A DNA stretch of 39,819 nucleotides from contig CAMDSO010000024.1 in NCBI GenBank assembly GCA_945906935.1, positions 1-39,819 on the forward strand, read 5' to 3'. Each line of letters starts with the position of its first letter. The stretch's first letter is position 1. Source of the stretch: Bordetella parapertussis. Lineage in GTDB: Bacteria > Pseudomonadota > Gammaproteobacteria > Burkholderiales > SG8-41. The notes beneath the pieces are model-generated. The model did no database searches. It was not told the origin of the DNA and was given only the letters and a program-made list of their open reading frames with translations. Positions 9,312 through 17,510 of the stretch are shown here, piece after piece. The translations under genes and the position numbers were made by a program.

Positions 9312-10070
9312 ATGGAACAGGATCCCCATTCAAATATTAAATTCCCGCAGGAGATTCGGCAGATTACAACAACAAATGAAATTGCTACTGTCGAAACCTA
9401 TTACGAAAACGGTAATGTCAGTGAGCGCGCCCATGTAAAAAATGGTATTGCAGAGGGGCAGTCACAAAGCTTTTCCCGAGAAGGGGTGCTTTTGTGTGGC
9501 GCAAATTTTCATTCTGGCAGGCTGGAAGGAGAGGTGAATATTTACGATGAGGTCGGGGTTCTTAGTCACAAAGCGAGCTATGTGGAGGGTGTGCTGGATG
9601 GGCGTATGCTGGTTTATGTTGGAGGTGCGCTAACGGCTGTGCTGAACTACGTTAAGGGTGTGCAGGATGGTGATTACGCGCTCTATTCTGATCAAGGCGA
9701 GCCCGTTATACGTATGATGTATCGAGAGGGAAAGCCGCACGGACATGCGATCCACTATCGATCAGGTGGAAAAATAATTCAACGCACAAGCTACCATAAT
9801 GGCATGCTCCATGGCGACCACATAGAATATAGCGAAAATGGTGGTATCCAAGAACACGCGACCTACCGAAATGGAAAACTGAATGGCGAGCGCAAACGGT
9901 ATTACCCAGACGGAAAAATAAGAGAAGTCGTTGTCTTTAAAGAAGGTAAGGTTGTTGGCGAGTCTGTGGAGTATACCGAGACAGGTAGCCCCAAAATGCC
10001 CATAAGCTCTGAAGGGAAACCAAGATATTCCAATATTTTTTCAATATTGGAACGATGGGTGAAAGGATAG
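9312..10070 (+). CDS. MORN-type (YwqK-like) repeat protein of the VgrG cassette
   Basis: A 252-residue soluble protein built almost wholly of ~22-residue repeats with the pattern Y-x-N-G-x(n)-Y-x-x-G-x-x-x-G, for example TYYENGNVSE, ASYVEGVLDG, MMYREGKPHG, TSYHNGMLHG and TYRNGKLNGERKRYYPDG. This is the MORN-2/YwqK repeat style, which is often annotated as an antitoxin-like repeat protein. No signal peptide or membrane segment is visible. It starts one base after the vgrG stop and ends five bases before the PAAR-like gene, so all three are co-transcribed. From position it could be an immunity protein or an adaptor for spike loading; nothing in the sequence decides between these. Confidence 0.8.
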   Translation: MEQDPHSNIKFPQEIRQITTTNEIATVETYYENGNVSERAHVKNGIAEGQSQSFSREGVLLCGANFHSGRLEGEVNIYDEVGVLSHKASYVEGVLDGRMLVYVGGALTAVLNYVKGVQDGDYALYSDQGEPVIRMMYREGKPHGHAIHYRSGGKIIQRTSYHNGMLHGDHIEYSENGGIQEHATYRNGKLNGERKRYYPDGKIREVVVFKEGKVVGESVEYTETGSPKMPISSEGKPRYSNIFSILERWVKG

Positions 10071-10074
10071 TTTT

Positions 10075-10461
10075 ATGGGTATACAGGTCTGCGCAGGGGC
10101 GATGATGATGTGCAGTTTTGGGGTTGCGCCGAGTAGTTTGGTGGTGTTGCCTGTAAACCGTACGATGACTGGAGCGCCAGCAGCCAACATCATGGACAAT
10201 AAACCAATGGTTAATATACCGCCGTTTGGTATGTGTTCAAGTCCAGCAAATCCAATGGTCGCCGCCGCAACGGCCGCAGCGCTAGGAGTACTCACGCCGA
10301 TGCCTTGTATCCCAGTTACAGCTGCCCCATGGGCGCCCGGTTCACCCACGGTGTTGATTGGCAATATGCCAGCGCTTAATAATTCATCCAAGCTGATGTG
10401 CAACTGGGGTGGGGTAATACAAATTACTGTTCCTGGCCAGTTTACAACGATGGTCGCATGA
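10075..10461 (+). CDS. DUF4280 PAAR-like spike-tip protein
   Basis: A 128-residue protein rich in Gly, Pro, Met and Cys, starting MGIQVCAGAMMMCSFG and holding NIPPFGMCSSPANP, TPMPCIPVTAAPW and NSSKLMCNWGGVIQI. I recognise this as the DUF4280 PAAR-like family, thought to cap the VgrG needle as PAAR proteins do. Five Cys residues spread along the chain may bind a metal, as in PAAR tips; that is inference. AAAGGA lies 8 nt before the ATG. It has no toxin extension, so any effector is separate: the downstream small membrane protein or the facing minus-strand module are the nearest candidates. Confidence 0.85.
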   Translation: MGIQVCAGAMMMCSFGVAPSSLVVLPVNRTMTGAPAANIMDNKPMVNIPPFGMCSSPANPMVAAATAAALGVLTPMPCIPVTAAPWAPGSPTVLIGNMPALNNSSKLMCNWGGVIQITVPGQFTTMVA

Positions 10462-10488
10462 TAAAAATGATAGTTTTTTAAAAAAATC

Positions 10489-10788
10489 TTGGAACATCAA
10501 TATTCTTTTACTGGGCGCATGTTCTCTATATTGATTGGGGGCATATGTTTTCTAGGAGTACTAATTTTCATCGCAGGGTTTCTGGTTGGTGAGAATTTTG
10601 CAATCAAAGTCATCAATGAACATCAGAAGAGCTCGGATACCCCTGCCGCGAGCATGAGTTCCGATTCAAATGCGCCTGCAAAATCAAGTGGTCCAGAGAA
10701 GGGGCGCCCCGTTTTACCAGTCAATCCTGAAAATCCTGCTTTGCCCTCGGTGCCTAAGGCACCAAAATCACTATCTTTTAAAGGATAG
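10489..10788 (+). CDS. Small single-pass membrane protein of unknown function
   Basis: A ~99-residue protein with one strong hydrophobic helix (~14-34: ILIGGICFLGVLIFIAGFLV) and a hydrophilic Ser/Ala/Pro-rich tail. The long form begins at TTG 10489 with no good ribosome site; an ATG at 10519 (MFSILIGG) would remove ten residues and still keep the helix. The tail should lie in the periplasm if the N-terminus is inside. It follows the DUF4280 gene by 27 bases and is the last gene of the + strand train, so a role near the T6SS spike cassette is possible. I do not recognise the family. Confidence 0.55.
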   Translation: MEHQYSFTGRMFSILIGGICFLGVLIFIAGFLVGENFAIKVINEHQKSSDTPAASMSSDSNAPAKSSGPEKGRPVLPVNPENPALPSVPKAPKSLSFKG

Positions 10789-10789
10789 T

Positions 10790-10813
10790 ATCAGCAGGAC
10801 GATTGCTGCTGAT
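10790..10813. terminator. Hairpin between convergent genes
   Basis: ATCAGCAG (10790-10797) pairs with CTGCTGAT (10806-10813) across an 8-nt loop, directly after the stop of the small membrane protein and before the facing coiled-coil gene. There is no U-run, so intrinsic termination is uncertain. Confidence 0.35.
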
Positions 10814-10844
10814 TACCAAAGACCGTGGCTAGTCGATGTTACTT

Positions 10845-13800
10845 CTATGTTTGTATTTTTTGGATTTCCTCCAGGAAATCTTTGATTGCCGCCGGGGGAT
10901 TCTCGGGTCCCTGAGTTGCAGCACCAGTACCAGGATTCGCCCTCGAGGCGCCTGGGGTTGCGGGACCAGAACCAGGGGGCGCGCTCGAGGCGCCCAGCAT
11001 TGTGGCACTGGAACCGGGGGCGGCGCCTGAGGTACTTGGTGTGGCGGCAGTGGAACCGGCGGTAGCGCCAGAGGCGCCTGGGGTTGCGGGACCAGAACCA
11101 GAGGGCGCGCTCGAGGCGCCCGGCATTGTGGCACCGGAACCGGGGGCGCTACCTAAAGTGCTTGGCGTAGCGGCACTGGAGTCCAGGGCCGCACTCGTGG
11201 CTCGTGGAGTTGCCGCGCCGGCAGCGGTTGTATCGGCCACTCCCGGAGTGGCAGAACTATTAGTGGAGGTCGCCGAATCTTTTTTGTAGGATGCGCCTTG
11301 GAGTTCTCGACTGCCGCCCGTTGCAGTTGCCGGTTCGTTTCCATCGAGGGGTATGTTCGCGCCAGATTGAAGGTCCATAGGAGCGCTGGAATCACCTATG
11401 GCAACGGCATCCGGTATTGCAGTCTCTGTCTTGGGCGCTCTTTGCGAGTCGTCCCGCGCGGCGTTTGCCTCTAACGCCGCGGTGTCCGCAGTTTGCCCCG
11501 TCGGTGGAGCTTCCACGTTCGCTGTTGCCATCGCGTCTGGGGCAGATGCTTCTGCAGCTGCCGCAGAATCTTCCGGGGTTTCTCTATCCGGGTCCAATTC
11601 GGCGGATGTTACTGGTTTCGAATCCGCAGTTGTGCTGTCGTTCCTGGATGCCTGTTCTGAGGCAGTTTCCGGGGAGCCAGTTCCGCTTGTCTGGCCAGTA
11701 GCCGATCCTGCGCTGTCATTGACTTCTGCGGCTGGCGTTGAGTCTCCGGAGGCTTGTGCTGCGTCACCTGCTGTCGGTGCCGTGGTGGCTGGTGGGGATT
11801 GCGCAGATCCAGCGGTGGCCTGTGTTTCGCCTGCAGCATTTGCAGCCTGTTCCGGCGGTGAGGGAGGCTTACCCCCGTTCTTAACTACTTCTGCAGCAAC
11901 AATGGAGTCCGCCTCAACAACGTCGGCGCGTGCAGAATGAGTCTGCGCCGTGGCTTTTTCGACGTCAGCGCGCGTTGATTCGATGAGCTCGGTGCCCCTA
12001 TCTCTGCGAGCTTCGGTGCCTGCCTGCGCCTCATCGGTCTTCTCTTTCATCTCATCTGCTCCTGCCTTCACTTTCTCGCTGAGGCTGGATACTTCGTCCT
12101 CAACAGTGGCAAGCGCTAAATAGAGATTTTCCTGAACTTCCTCCGCCTTGTCCTTCGGGGGGGCAATTGCTGCAAGCGCATCGTCTAGCAGAGTATCGAG
12201 ATCGCTGTTTGCTGTCGCGAGTATCGCGCGCGGTTCTTCACCCGCCAAGGCTGTTGCATCGGCCTCGCGTTGCGCATCCTGTTTGACTGAATCCAATTCG
12301 TCTCGCATCGTGTCCACCGAGGTCATGAGTGATCCCAGTTCACCAGATGCGTTGCTCGCTTGGCTGCCCGCGTCGTTACCTGCGGTGGTAAACGCCTCGT
12401 GCATTCCAGAAGCGTCGTTGGCGGATGCAGTCGCCTCGTCGCACGTTGAAGTGATCTCGGTTTCAGCGTCGGACTGCCATTGAGAAACGTCGTCGGCGAG
12501 GCTTGCTGCGCAGTCGTTCGCCTCAGAGGCCGCGCTTTGCGCCTGCTCATCGAGCTCCGAAGCCTTTGCACTTGTTTCGTCAACCGCATCGTTCAAACCA
12601 TCCAGACCCGTCTCCACTGGGTTGGGGGTATCGAGCAATTGCAGGATACCGTCGATCGTTTCCAGCCCTTCGGCGAAAACCGAATCGGCAAGATTCGCTT
12701 GTTCGTCGATGGGCGCACGCACCTTGTCCACTGCAGCATTGAGCTGATCCGCTACCTGATCAAGCATCGCCAACAGCTTCGCTGGCGGTTCGTGCGCTTT
12801 GTTACGCATGGCTGCAACCGCGTTGCGCACTTCGTCGATCTTTACATTGAGCTGGTCGACCGGCGCACGCAGGGTTCCCGTGACTTCGTCGATCAACCGC
12901 AACACGTTTGCCTCAACTTCATTGACTTTTTCATGCGCCGGCGGAACAATTTTTTCATTCAGTGCGAACACCTGATCCTCAATCAGATTCACTTTCTCGC
13001 GTGGTTGAGCAGCGCTCAGAAAATCGTCACGAACCTTCCTGACTTTGTCAATGAGCGGGGCAGGCTGCGCTTTGATCAAATCGGCCGCCGCGTGCATTTC
13101 GACGGATGCGTCCTGCATTGTGGTCTGCGCTTGCGTCAGAGTGGCGCTCACCCGGTCAAGCACCGCGATAACCTGCTCTATGGCGGCCTGAATTTGCGCG
13201 ATGGCCTCGTCGAGGACTGGCCGCAAGTTCTCAACTAGCCCGTAGGCCTCGTCGAGAAGGGATTGTGCGGTGCCGGCAGCTGAATTGATGGCGTTGCGGG
13301 CGCTTTCGATCGTCGCCCTAATGTCCGGGAGCGATGCCTTGACGCCCGAATACAGGGCTTTCGCCAGGGATAGAGAAGGCGCTCTCGACAAATACTGGTT
13401 ACATATTGCAATCGCGTTTACGCAGCGCTCATCGGTTTGGTCAAGCTCTACATTGGCTTGGTCCAGTGCTCCATTAGACTCCTGCACCCAAGTGTCGACT
13501 AGCGTCTTGATATCGGTGATAACTTGCCCCGCAGCGGTAATCTGGTCGCGCACCGGCTCCATCCGTTGCGGAAGATCCAGCAGTGTCGCCTTTAGCTGGT
13601 CGATCTCGACAATGATATCGGCGAGGGCCTGAATGAGTCCGCTGATTGCGGTGTCGACGCCTGCCACTGCCTCATCGATCGCCTGCTCGACGGTGGCAAT
13701 AATTCCCTCCAAGCGCTGTATTTGCGCCTCTATCTCGGAGAGGATGTCATCGATGACCAGACCGACCGACTCTATCGTCTCGGCAACCGCGTTGATCATG

Positions 13801-14732
13801 ACGGTCACCTGCTGCAGTGGATCATTGACTGCCGCGGCGACTTCATGGGTGCGGTCTTTAAAGCCATCGATCTGGGTGAGGATCGCATTCACTTCCTGCA
13901 TTACCGCGGAGATCGTGGCTTCTATACGCTCGAGAACGGAGTCAATGGTGCCATCCACTTCAGACACGATATTGTTGATTTCGGATTTGACGCCATCAAT
14001 GGTCGTGGTCATGAGCTGGCGAGCGGCGTCGATGTCGGAGCGGATGCCCGACGCCACATCGGCGACCTCCTGTCGCGTCTCGCTCAAATCCGTATGGACC
14101 ACCAGGGCGGCGTTGCCGGCCTCTGTGCGCAACTCTTCAATCGCCTGCTGCGCAGCGGCCGGGGCGTTGCCCGGCTGGGTTATTGCCTGCGCCTGTAGCT
14201 CGGCAAGGCGCCGCTGCAGTGGGGTGAGTTGGCCGGCGAATTCGGACATCCGTGTTTTTACCGATACCGCACGCTGCCCAAGGGCTTTGGCGCGGTTGGC
14301 TGTGTCAGTGAGGCGTTGCGGAATCACTGAGACATCGGGGGTTAAAGCCGAAAGCCGTGGTGGCAGGTCCGTCAACAGGTGTCGCATGTTTTCCATGTCG
14401 GTGGCGATGAGAGCTAGATTCTGCCCCGCGCTGGCCATGCGCGAACCCATACCGCCGACGTTGTTCATGATGTCAGTCAGATCCGATTGCAGCCCAGACA
14501 TGACTGCCGTTAGCTTATCGGTCATCGGTTCCGGATTGAGTTTCGTGGGAAGGGCGCTGACCTGCTCGATCACGAAACCAATCTTGTCCGACACCATGTT
14601 GATAGCCTCTCCGCCCGCTTTGACCCCATCGGTCAATTGCGTTTGCACAGTGGCTGATGCCTTGGTGACTGCGTCTGTTACCTGCGTGGCACCAGTAGCA
14701 ATAGCGGTCTGCGCGTTGGTGACGAGTTTCAT
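10845..14732 (-). CDS. 1295-residue coiled-coil protein with low-complexity repeat tail
   Basis: I do not recognise this protein. Residues ~1-700 are long Ala/Glu/Gln/Leu/Val helices with heptad-like spacing, which suggests extended coiled coil. Residues ~700-930 are acidic helices rich in Ser, Ala and Asp. From ~930 to ~1265 the chain is almost only Ala, Ser, Thr, Pro and Gly, ending in two tandem 42-residue repeats (~1180-1263; 126-bp units at 10945-11070 and 11071-11196) and a short charged end, KDFLEEIQKIQT. No signal peptide, membrane helix or enzyme motif is seen. It follows a ~185-residue gene by 28 bases and faces the T6SS train. It could be a structural or ruler-like protein or a secreted T6SS substrate; both are inference. 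High GC and Ala content make long antisense frames here that are not genes. Confidence 0.8.
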   Translation of the reverse strand: MKLVTNAQTAIATGATQVTDAVTKASATVQTQLTDGVKAGGEAINMVSDKIGFVIEQVSALPTKLNPEPMTDKLTAVMSGLQSDLTDIMNNVGGMGSRMASAGQNLALIATDMENMRHLLTDLPPRLSALTPDVSVIPQRLTDTANRAKALGQRAVSVKTRMSEFAGQLTPLQRRLAELQAQAITQPGNAPAAAQQAIEELRTEAGNAALVVHTDLSETRQEVADVASGIRSDIDAARQLMTTTIDGVKSEINNIVSEVDGTIDSVLERIEATISAVMQEVNAILTQIDGFKDRTHEVAAAVNDPLQQVTVMINAVAETIESVGLVIDDILSEIEAQIQRLEGIIATVEQAIDEAVAGVDTAISGLIQALADIIVEIDQLKATLLDLPQRMEPVRDQITAAGQVITDIKTLVDTWVQESNGALDQANVELDQTDERCVNAIAICNQYLSRAPSLSLAKALYSGVKASLPDIRATIESARNAINSAAGTAQSLLDEAYGLVENLRPVLDEAIAQIQAAIEQVIAVLDRVSATLTQAQTTMQDASVEMHAAADLIKAQPAPLIDKVRKVRDDFLSAAQPREKVNLIEDQVFALNEKIVPPAHEKVNEVEANVLRLIDEVTGTLRAPVDQLNVKIDEVRNAVAAMRNKAHEPPAKLLAMLDQVADQLNAAVDKVRAPIDEQANLADSVFAEGLETIDGILQLLDTPNPVETGLDGLNDAVDETSAKASELDEQAQSAASEANDCAASLADDVSQWQSDAETEITSTCDEATASANDASGMHEAFTTAGNDAGSQASNASGELGSLMTSVDTMRDELDSVKQDAQREADATALAGEEPRAILATANSDLDTLLDDALAAIAPPKDKAEEVQENLYLALATVEDEVSSLSEKVKAGADEMKEKTDEAQAGTEARRDRGTELIESTRADVEKATAQTHSARADVVEADSIVAAEVVKNGGKPPSPPEQAANAAGETQATAGSAQSPPATTAPTAGDAAQASGDSTPAAEVNDSAGSATGQTSGTGSPETASEQASRNDSTTADSKPVTSAELDPDRETPEDSAAAAEASAPDAMATANVEAPPTGQTADTAALEANAARDDSQRAPKTETAIPDAVAIGDSSAPMDLQSGANIPLDGNEPATATGGSRELQGASYKKDSATSTNSSATPGVADTTAAGAATPRATSAALDSSAATPSTLGSAPGSGATMPGASSAPSGSGPATPGASGATAGSTAATPSTSGAAPGSSATMLGASSAPPGSGPATPGASRANPGTGAATQGPENPPAAIKDFLEEIQKIQT
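10945..11196. repeat. Two tandem 126-bp repeats in the coiled-coil gene
   Basis: GAGGCGCCTGGGGTTGCG begins at 10945 and again at 11071, and the following ~100 bases are closely similar in both copies. The period of 126 bp is 42 codons, so copy-number change would keep the frame of the tail. The second copy diverges toward 11196. Confidence 0.85.
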
Positions 14733-14760
14733 GCGATGGCCGCCCTATAGTTAAATTTTC

Positions 14761-15315
14761 TCACAGCGCCGCCAGTGTATCGGTGATGGAGGTGGAGGAA
14801 CTAAGCATGGTCGCGCCAATTGATGGGATCTTGGAGGGTGCCGGGTCGAGAGAGACGGATGCGACCCCTATGCCCTCGATGGCGATATCCAATTGCTCGA
14901 GCGCCTGCATAATTTCGGGTAGTACCGTCGCGCCCTCGATCTGCAATTCCTCCAGAAGCGGCAGCAGGTCGGGCCGAGCCGGCAGCGGTATTATTTCGGT
15001 TACGGGTTCTGCTGACGGTTTCGCCTCTACCGTGGCAGGCGCTTCAATCCTGGGGTCGAACACTTCCATCAGTTGCAGCATGCCGTTCTCCAGGCGCCGT
15101 AACGTCTCCTCGATCACTTCTGCGTCGGTCAGCAGGCTGATATCAAGCCCATGATGTTCGTGAAGCACTTTGCGTAGTGACGTGGCAAGCTCAGGCGCGT
15201 TGCTAAGTTGCCTCAGATCATTGGCCGCGTCGCTGCGTTGCCGAAAACGAATCAGACCCTCACGGGAACTATGGATTTCCACCCGCTTTTCGAAATCTCG
15301 AAAGAGCAACGCCAT
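14761..15315 (-). CDS. Unrecognised ~184-residue protein, paralogue A
   Basis: A soluble protein of ~184 residues with a close paralogue at 15723-16277. Shared blocks are VEIHSSREG/VEIISSREG near the N-terminus, a central helical segment ending in Leu-Gln-Leu-(M/L)-E, LLEELQIE, PEIMQALEQL, then EGIGxAS and PAPSxIP, and a terminal LAAL/LSAL. The variable middle (~95-115) is rich in Glu, Pro and Ala and probably links two parts. A longer frame opens at GTG 15438, but homology begins only at the ATG at 15315 (MALLFRDFEKR), which I chose. It ends 28 bases before the coiled-coil gene, so the two are probably one operon. Function unknown; a partner or chaperone of the large protein is a guess from position. 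Confidence 0.72.
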   Translation of the reverse strand: MALLFRDFEKRVEIHSSREGLIRFRQRSDAANDLRQLSNAPELATSLRKVLHEHHGLDISLLTDAEVIEETLRRLENGMLQLMEVFDPRIEAPATVEAKPSAEPVTEIIPLPARPDLLPLLEELQIEGATVLPEIMQALEQLDIAIEGIGVASVSLDPAPSKIPSIGATMLSSSTSITDTLAAL

Positions 15316-15635
15316 TCCGCTTATCTCGCGCCAAAGCGTGCCGGCTCTGTCGCTAGCGTCGTCACGGGTCGCACCGAGAGGCTGTCGCTGCAGACGGCTC
15401 CAATGAAAGAGGTTATTGGTTTGTGCCACATACCGCACAGACTGCAGATTGAGTGAGAAGTCGCATGATGATCATCAAAATATTGTTTTATCGTATCCGG
15501 GTTTTCGTTTTTTGTAAGCTCAAATAATTGTAGTGTGCCAGAATTGAATTTAAGCCTTATTATTTTCCCGCGAGTTTTTCTCTACTATTTTTTAGCTTAA
15601 TGGATCTATTTTTTTCGTGTCATGTCGTCTATTTA

Positions 15636-15663
15636 CTTTTATTTTTAAAAGTAATTTTGTCAA
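15636..15663 (-). promoter_or_regulatory. Possible sigma70 promoter with an inverted repeat in its spacer
   Basis: On the minus strand TTGACA (15663-15658) is followed after 16 bases by TAAAAG (15641-15636), a perfect -35 with a 4/6 -10. A perfect inverted repeat, TTACTTTT (15633-15640) and AAAAGTAA (15647-15654), overlaps the spacer and -10 and could be an operator. It lies ~320 bases before the paralogue A start, in an AT-rich 407-bp gap (15316-15722) with no other feature. Confidence 0.35.
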
Positions 15664-15722
15664 GTGCAATTTTACTGAAAACTGGATGCCGTTTTTCTTT
15701 ACGGTGATTCATATCGCAAGTT

Positions 15723-16277
15723 TTATAGAGCGCTAAGTATCTGGCTAACCGCATTACTGGACTCAACAACGGCTGCGTTAATGCGAGGGATTCTTGAGGG
15801 GGCTGGTTCGAGGGAGGTGGATGCCATACCTATGCCCTCCATAGTGATAGTCAATTGCTCGAGCGCCTGCATAATTTCTGGCATGACTTCTGCCGTTTCT
15901 ATTTGTAACTCCTCAAGTAATAGAAGCAATGACGTAGGAGAAGGCGGAGGCAAAACTTCGGTCATTTCCTCTGCTTCTTGACTTTCTTCTATTGAAGAGA
16001 AAGCCTCTATGCGAGGCTCTAAAAATTCTAGTAATTGTAATGTGCCATCCAGTAATAAATTGGAAACTGCATTAATCAACTCTGTGTCTGATAAGAGGTT
16101 GACATGTAGATGTCTGTTTCTATTTAATATTGCTCGCAGTCTGAGTCCGGCCTCATTTTTTATAAGATAGTGGCGGAGATATATTGCGGCATCTTCCCTT
16201 CTATTAAAATTTACCCTACCCTCTCGTGAGCTAATAATTTCAACTCGCCTGGTAGAATCTTTAAATAATATTGACAT
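15723..16277 (-). CDS. Unrecognised ~184-residue protein, paralogue B
   Basis: The second copy of the small-protein family, same length as paralogue A and alignable end to end: MSILFKDSTRRVEIISSREG, LLSDTELI, LQLLEFLEPRIEAF, LLEELQIETAEVMPEIMQAL, EGIGMASTSLEPAPSRIP and a final LSAL. It is clearly more AT-rich in codon use than A, so the two have been apart for long or came separately. It is transcribed toward A and the coiled-coil gene but is separated from A by ~400 AT-rich bases, so it probably has its own promoter; a TATACA (16402-16397, minus) is a weak -10 candidate. The start ATG has no clear ribosome site. Function unknown. Confidence 0.72.
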   Translation of the reverse strand: MSILFKDSTRRVEIISSREGRVNFNRREDAAIYLRHYLIKNEAGLRLRAILNRNRHLHVNLLSDTELINAVSNLLLDGTLQLLEFLEPRIEAFSSIEESQEAEEMTEVLPPPSPTSLLLLLEELQIETAEVMPEIMQALEQLTITMEGIGMASTSLEPAPSRIPRINAAVVESSNAVSQILSAL

Positions 16278-16505
16278 GTTGTAATCTTGATCGCCGAATA
16301 TAAGCTTCGGTTGGGAGGGGCGAGTCGACAGGAGGTAAAGGCCGAAAAGTCAGATTAAATCCAATCCAAAGTGTTTCCTGGCGCCTATTCCACGATTGTA
16401 TAAGATGCAGGGGCTTGGGTTAAATTAAAATTAGGCATTTATTTTCTTGATTAGCAATGATCATCAGCCAGGCTCATCTGGTGAGCTTGTTTGACCATAA
16501 ATTGA

Positions 16506-17510
16506 CCCCAGAGGACAACTGCAGGGGCGCACTATGGCAATGAATCGAATTCAATTTCAACATGGACTGTCGATGCCGAAGTTTCTGAAGGATTACGGTA
16601 ACGAAGCGTAATGCGAGCAGGCGCTGGAAGCGGTTCGCTGGCCGAACGATTTTCGCTGCGGGCGTTGCGTTCACGCATCCGATTACGTTGTGCGCGCTGG
16701 TGCCTGCAAGGTCTTTCAGTGCAAGCGTTGTCGACATCAAGCTTCGCTGATTGCCGGAACGGTGTTTCAGGATACCAAATTGCCATTGCCGATTTGGTTT
16801 CTGGCGATCTACCTGAGCAGTCAAGCCAAGACGGGACTGTCGACCTTGGTATTGAAACGCCAGCTGGGCGTGAGTTACCCAACTGCTTGGTTGATACAGC
16901 ACGGGCTGACGCGGGTGACGGTGATGGCCGACCGTGAAGATCGCTATCAATTTGAAGGCAAAGTCCAGGTCGTTGATGCCTACCTCGGCGGTGAGCCGAC
17001 TGGTGGCAAGGTCGGGCGCGGCCCGGAGAACAAGGTTGCTTTCGTTGCAGCCATGTCACTGACCGAAGAGCATCAGCCGCTGCGCGTCAGGCTGACACCT
17101 GTCCCCGGATTAACGCTCAAGGCAGTGGCCGCTTCGGCAAAAGATCATTTGGTTTCGGGGAGAACGGTGTTCTCCGATGGCCTGGCCTGCTTTAGTGCTG
17201 TCACAGAAGATGGCTGCAGTCAGCTGCCGACGGTTATCGCGGGACGCAGGCCAAAGGATGTGCCGGCGCTCAAGTGGATTAACACTGGCCTCGGTAATCC
17301 TAAGACCAGTCTGTCGGGCTGCTAGCATGCGTTCGACTTTCGAAAATACGCGGCACGCTACCTTGCTGCGTTTTGCTATCGTTCTAACCAACGCTTCGAC
17401 CTGCGCTCGCTACACACACATCTCTTGGTCGCTGCCGCCGGCGCCACACCACAACCATTACGCTTGATCCGGTTGGCTGACGTTCGTTGCTAATCAGGAT
17501 TTTTCTGGGG
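16506..17510 (+). mobile_element. Decayed IS1595-family insertion sequence
   Basis: The transposase pseudogene at 16534-17493 is of the IS1595 type. CCCCAGA (16506-16512) on the left and its reverse complement TCTGGGG (17504-17510) on the right, with ATTG-like bases outside both, may be parts of the terminal inverted repeats. I could not define exact ends or a target duplication, so the boundaries are approximate. Confidence 0.6.
16534..17493 (+). pseudogene. IS1595-type transposase broken by two nonsense codons
   Basis: One continuous frame from ATG 16534 to TAA 17491-17493 encodes an IS1595/ISXO2-like transposase of ~319 codons, but has stops at 16609-16611 and 17323-17325. The first replaces Gln just before a Cys (family style A-Q-C-E); the second replaces Tyr in the S-G-(S/C)-Y-H-A-F-D motif. 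Between them are the zinc-ribbon cysteines (CGRC, FQCKRCRHQ), the DDE region VVDAYLGGEPTGGK, then VFSDGLACF and WINTGLGNPKTSLSG. After the second stop the family tail continues intact (HAFDFRKYAARY to RLADVRC). There are no frameshifts, so decay is recent. It is not active unless both stops are read through. Confidence 0.88.

Noticed and set aside
12480-13238. 252-residue + strand frame in the same region
   Set aside because: Antisense shadow; rich in His, Arg and Gln from the coding strand's Val, Ala and Leu codons; no good start site.
13633-14754. 373-residue + strand frame opposite the coiled-coil gene
   Set aside because: It is antisense to a clear long gene; Ser/Arg/Ala/Cys-rich composition without family motifs comes from the Ala/Glu-rich codons on the other strand.
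16532-17059. Minus-strand frames over the IS
   Set aside because: Shadows of the transposase pseudogene, which explains the region fully on the + strand.
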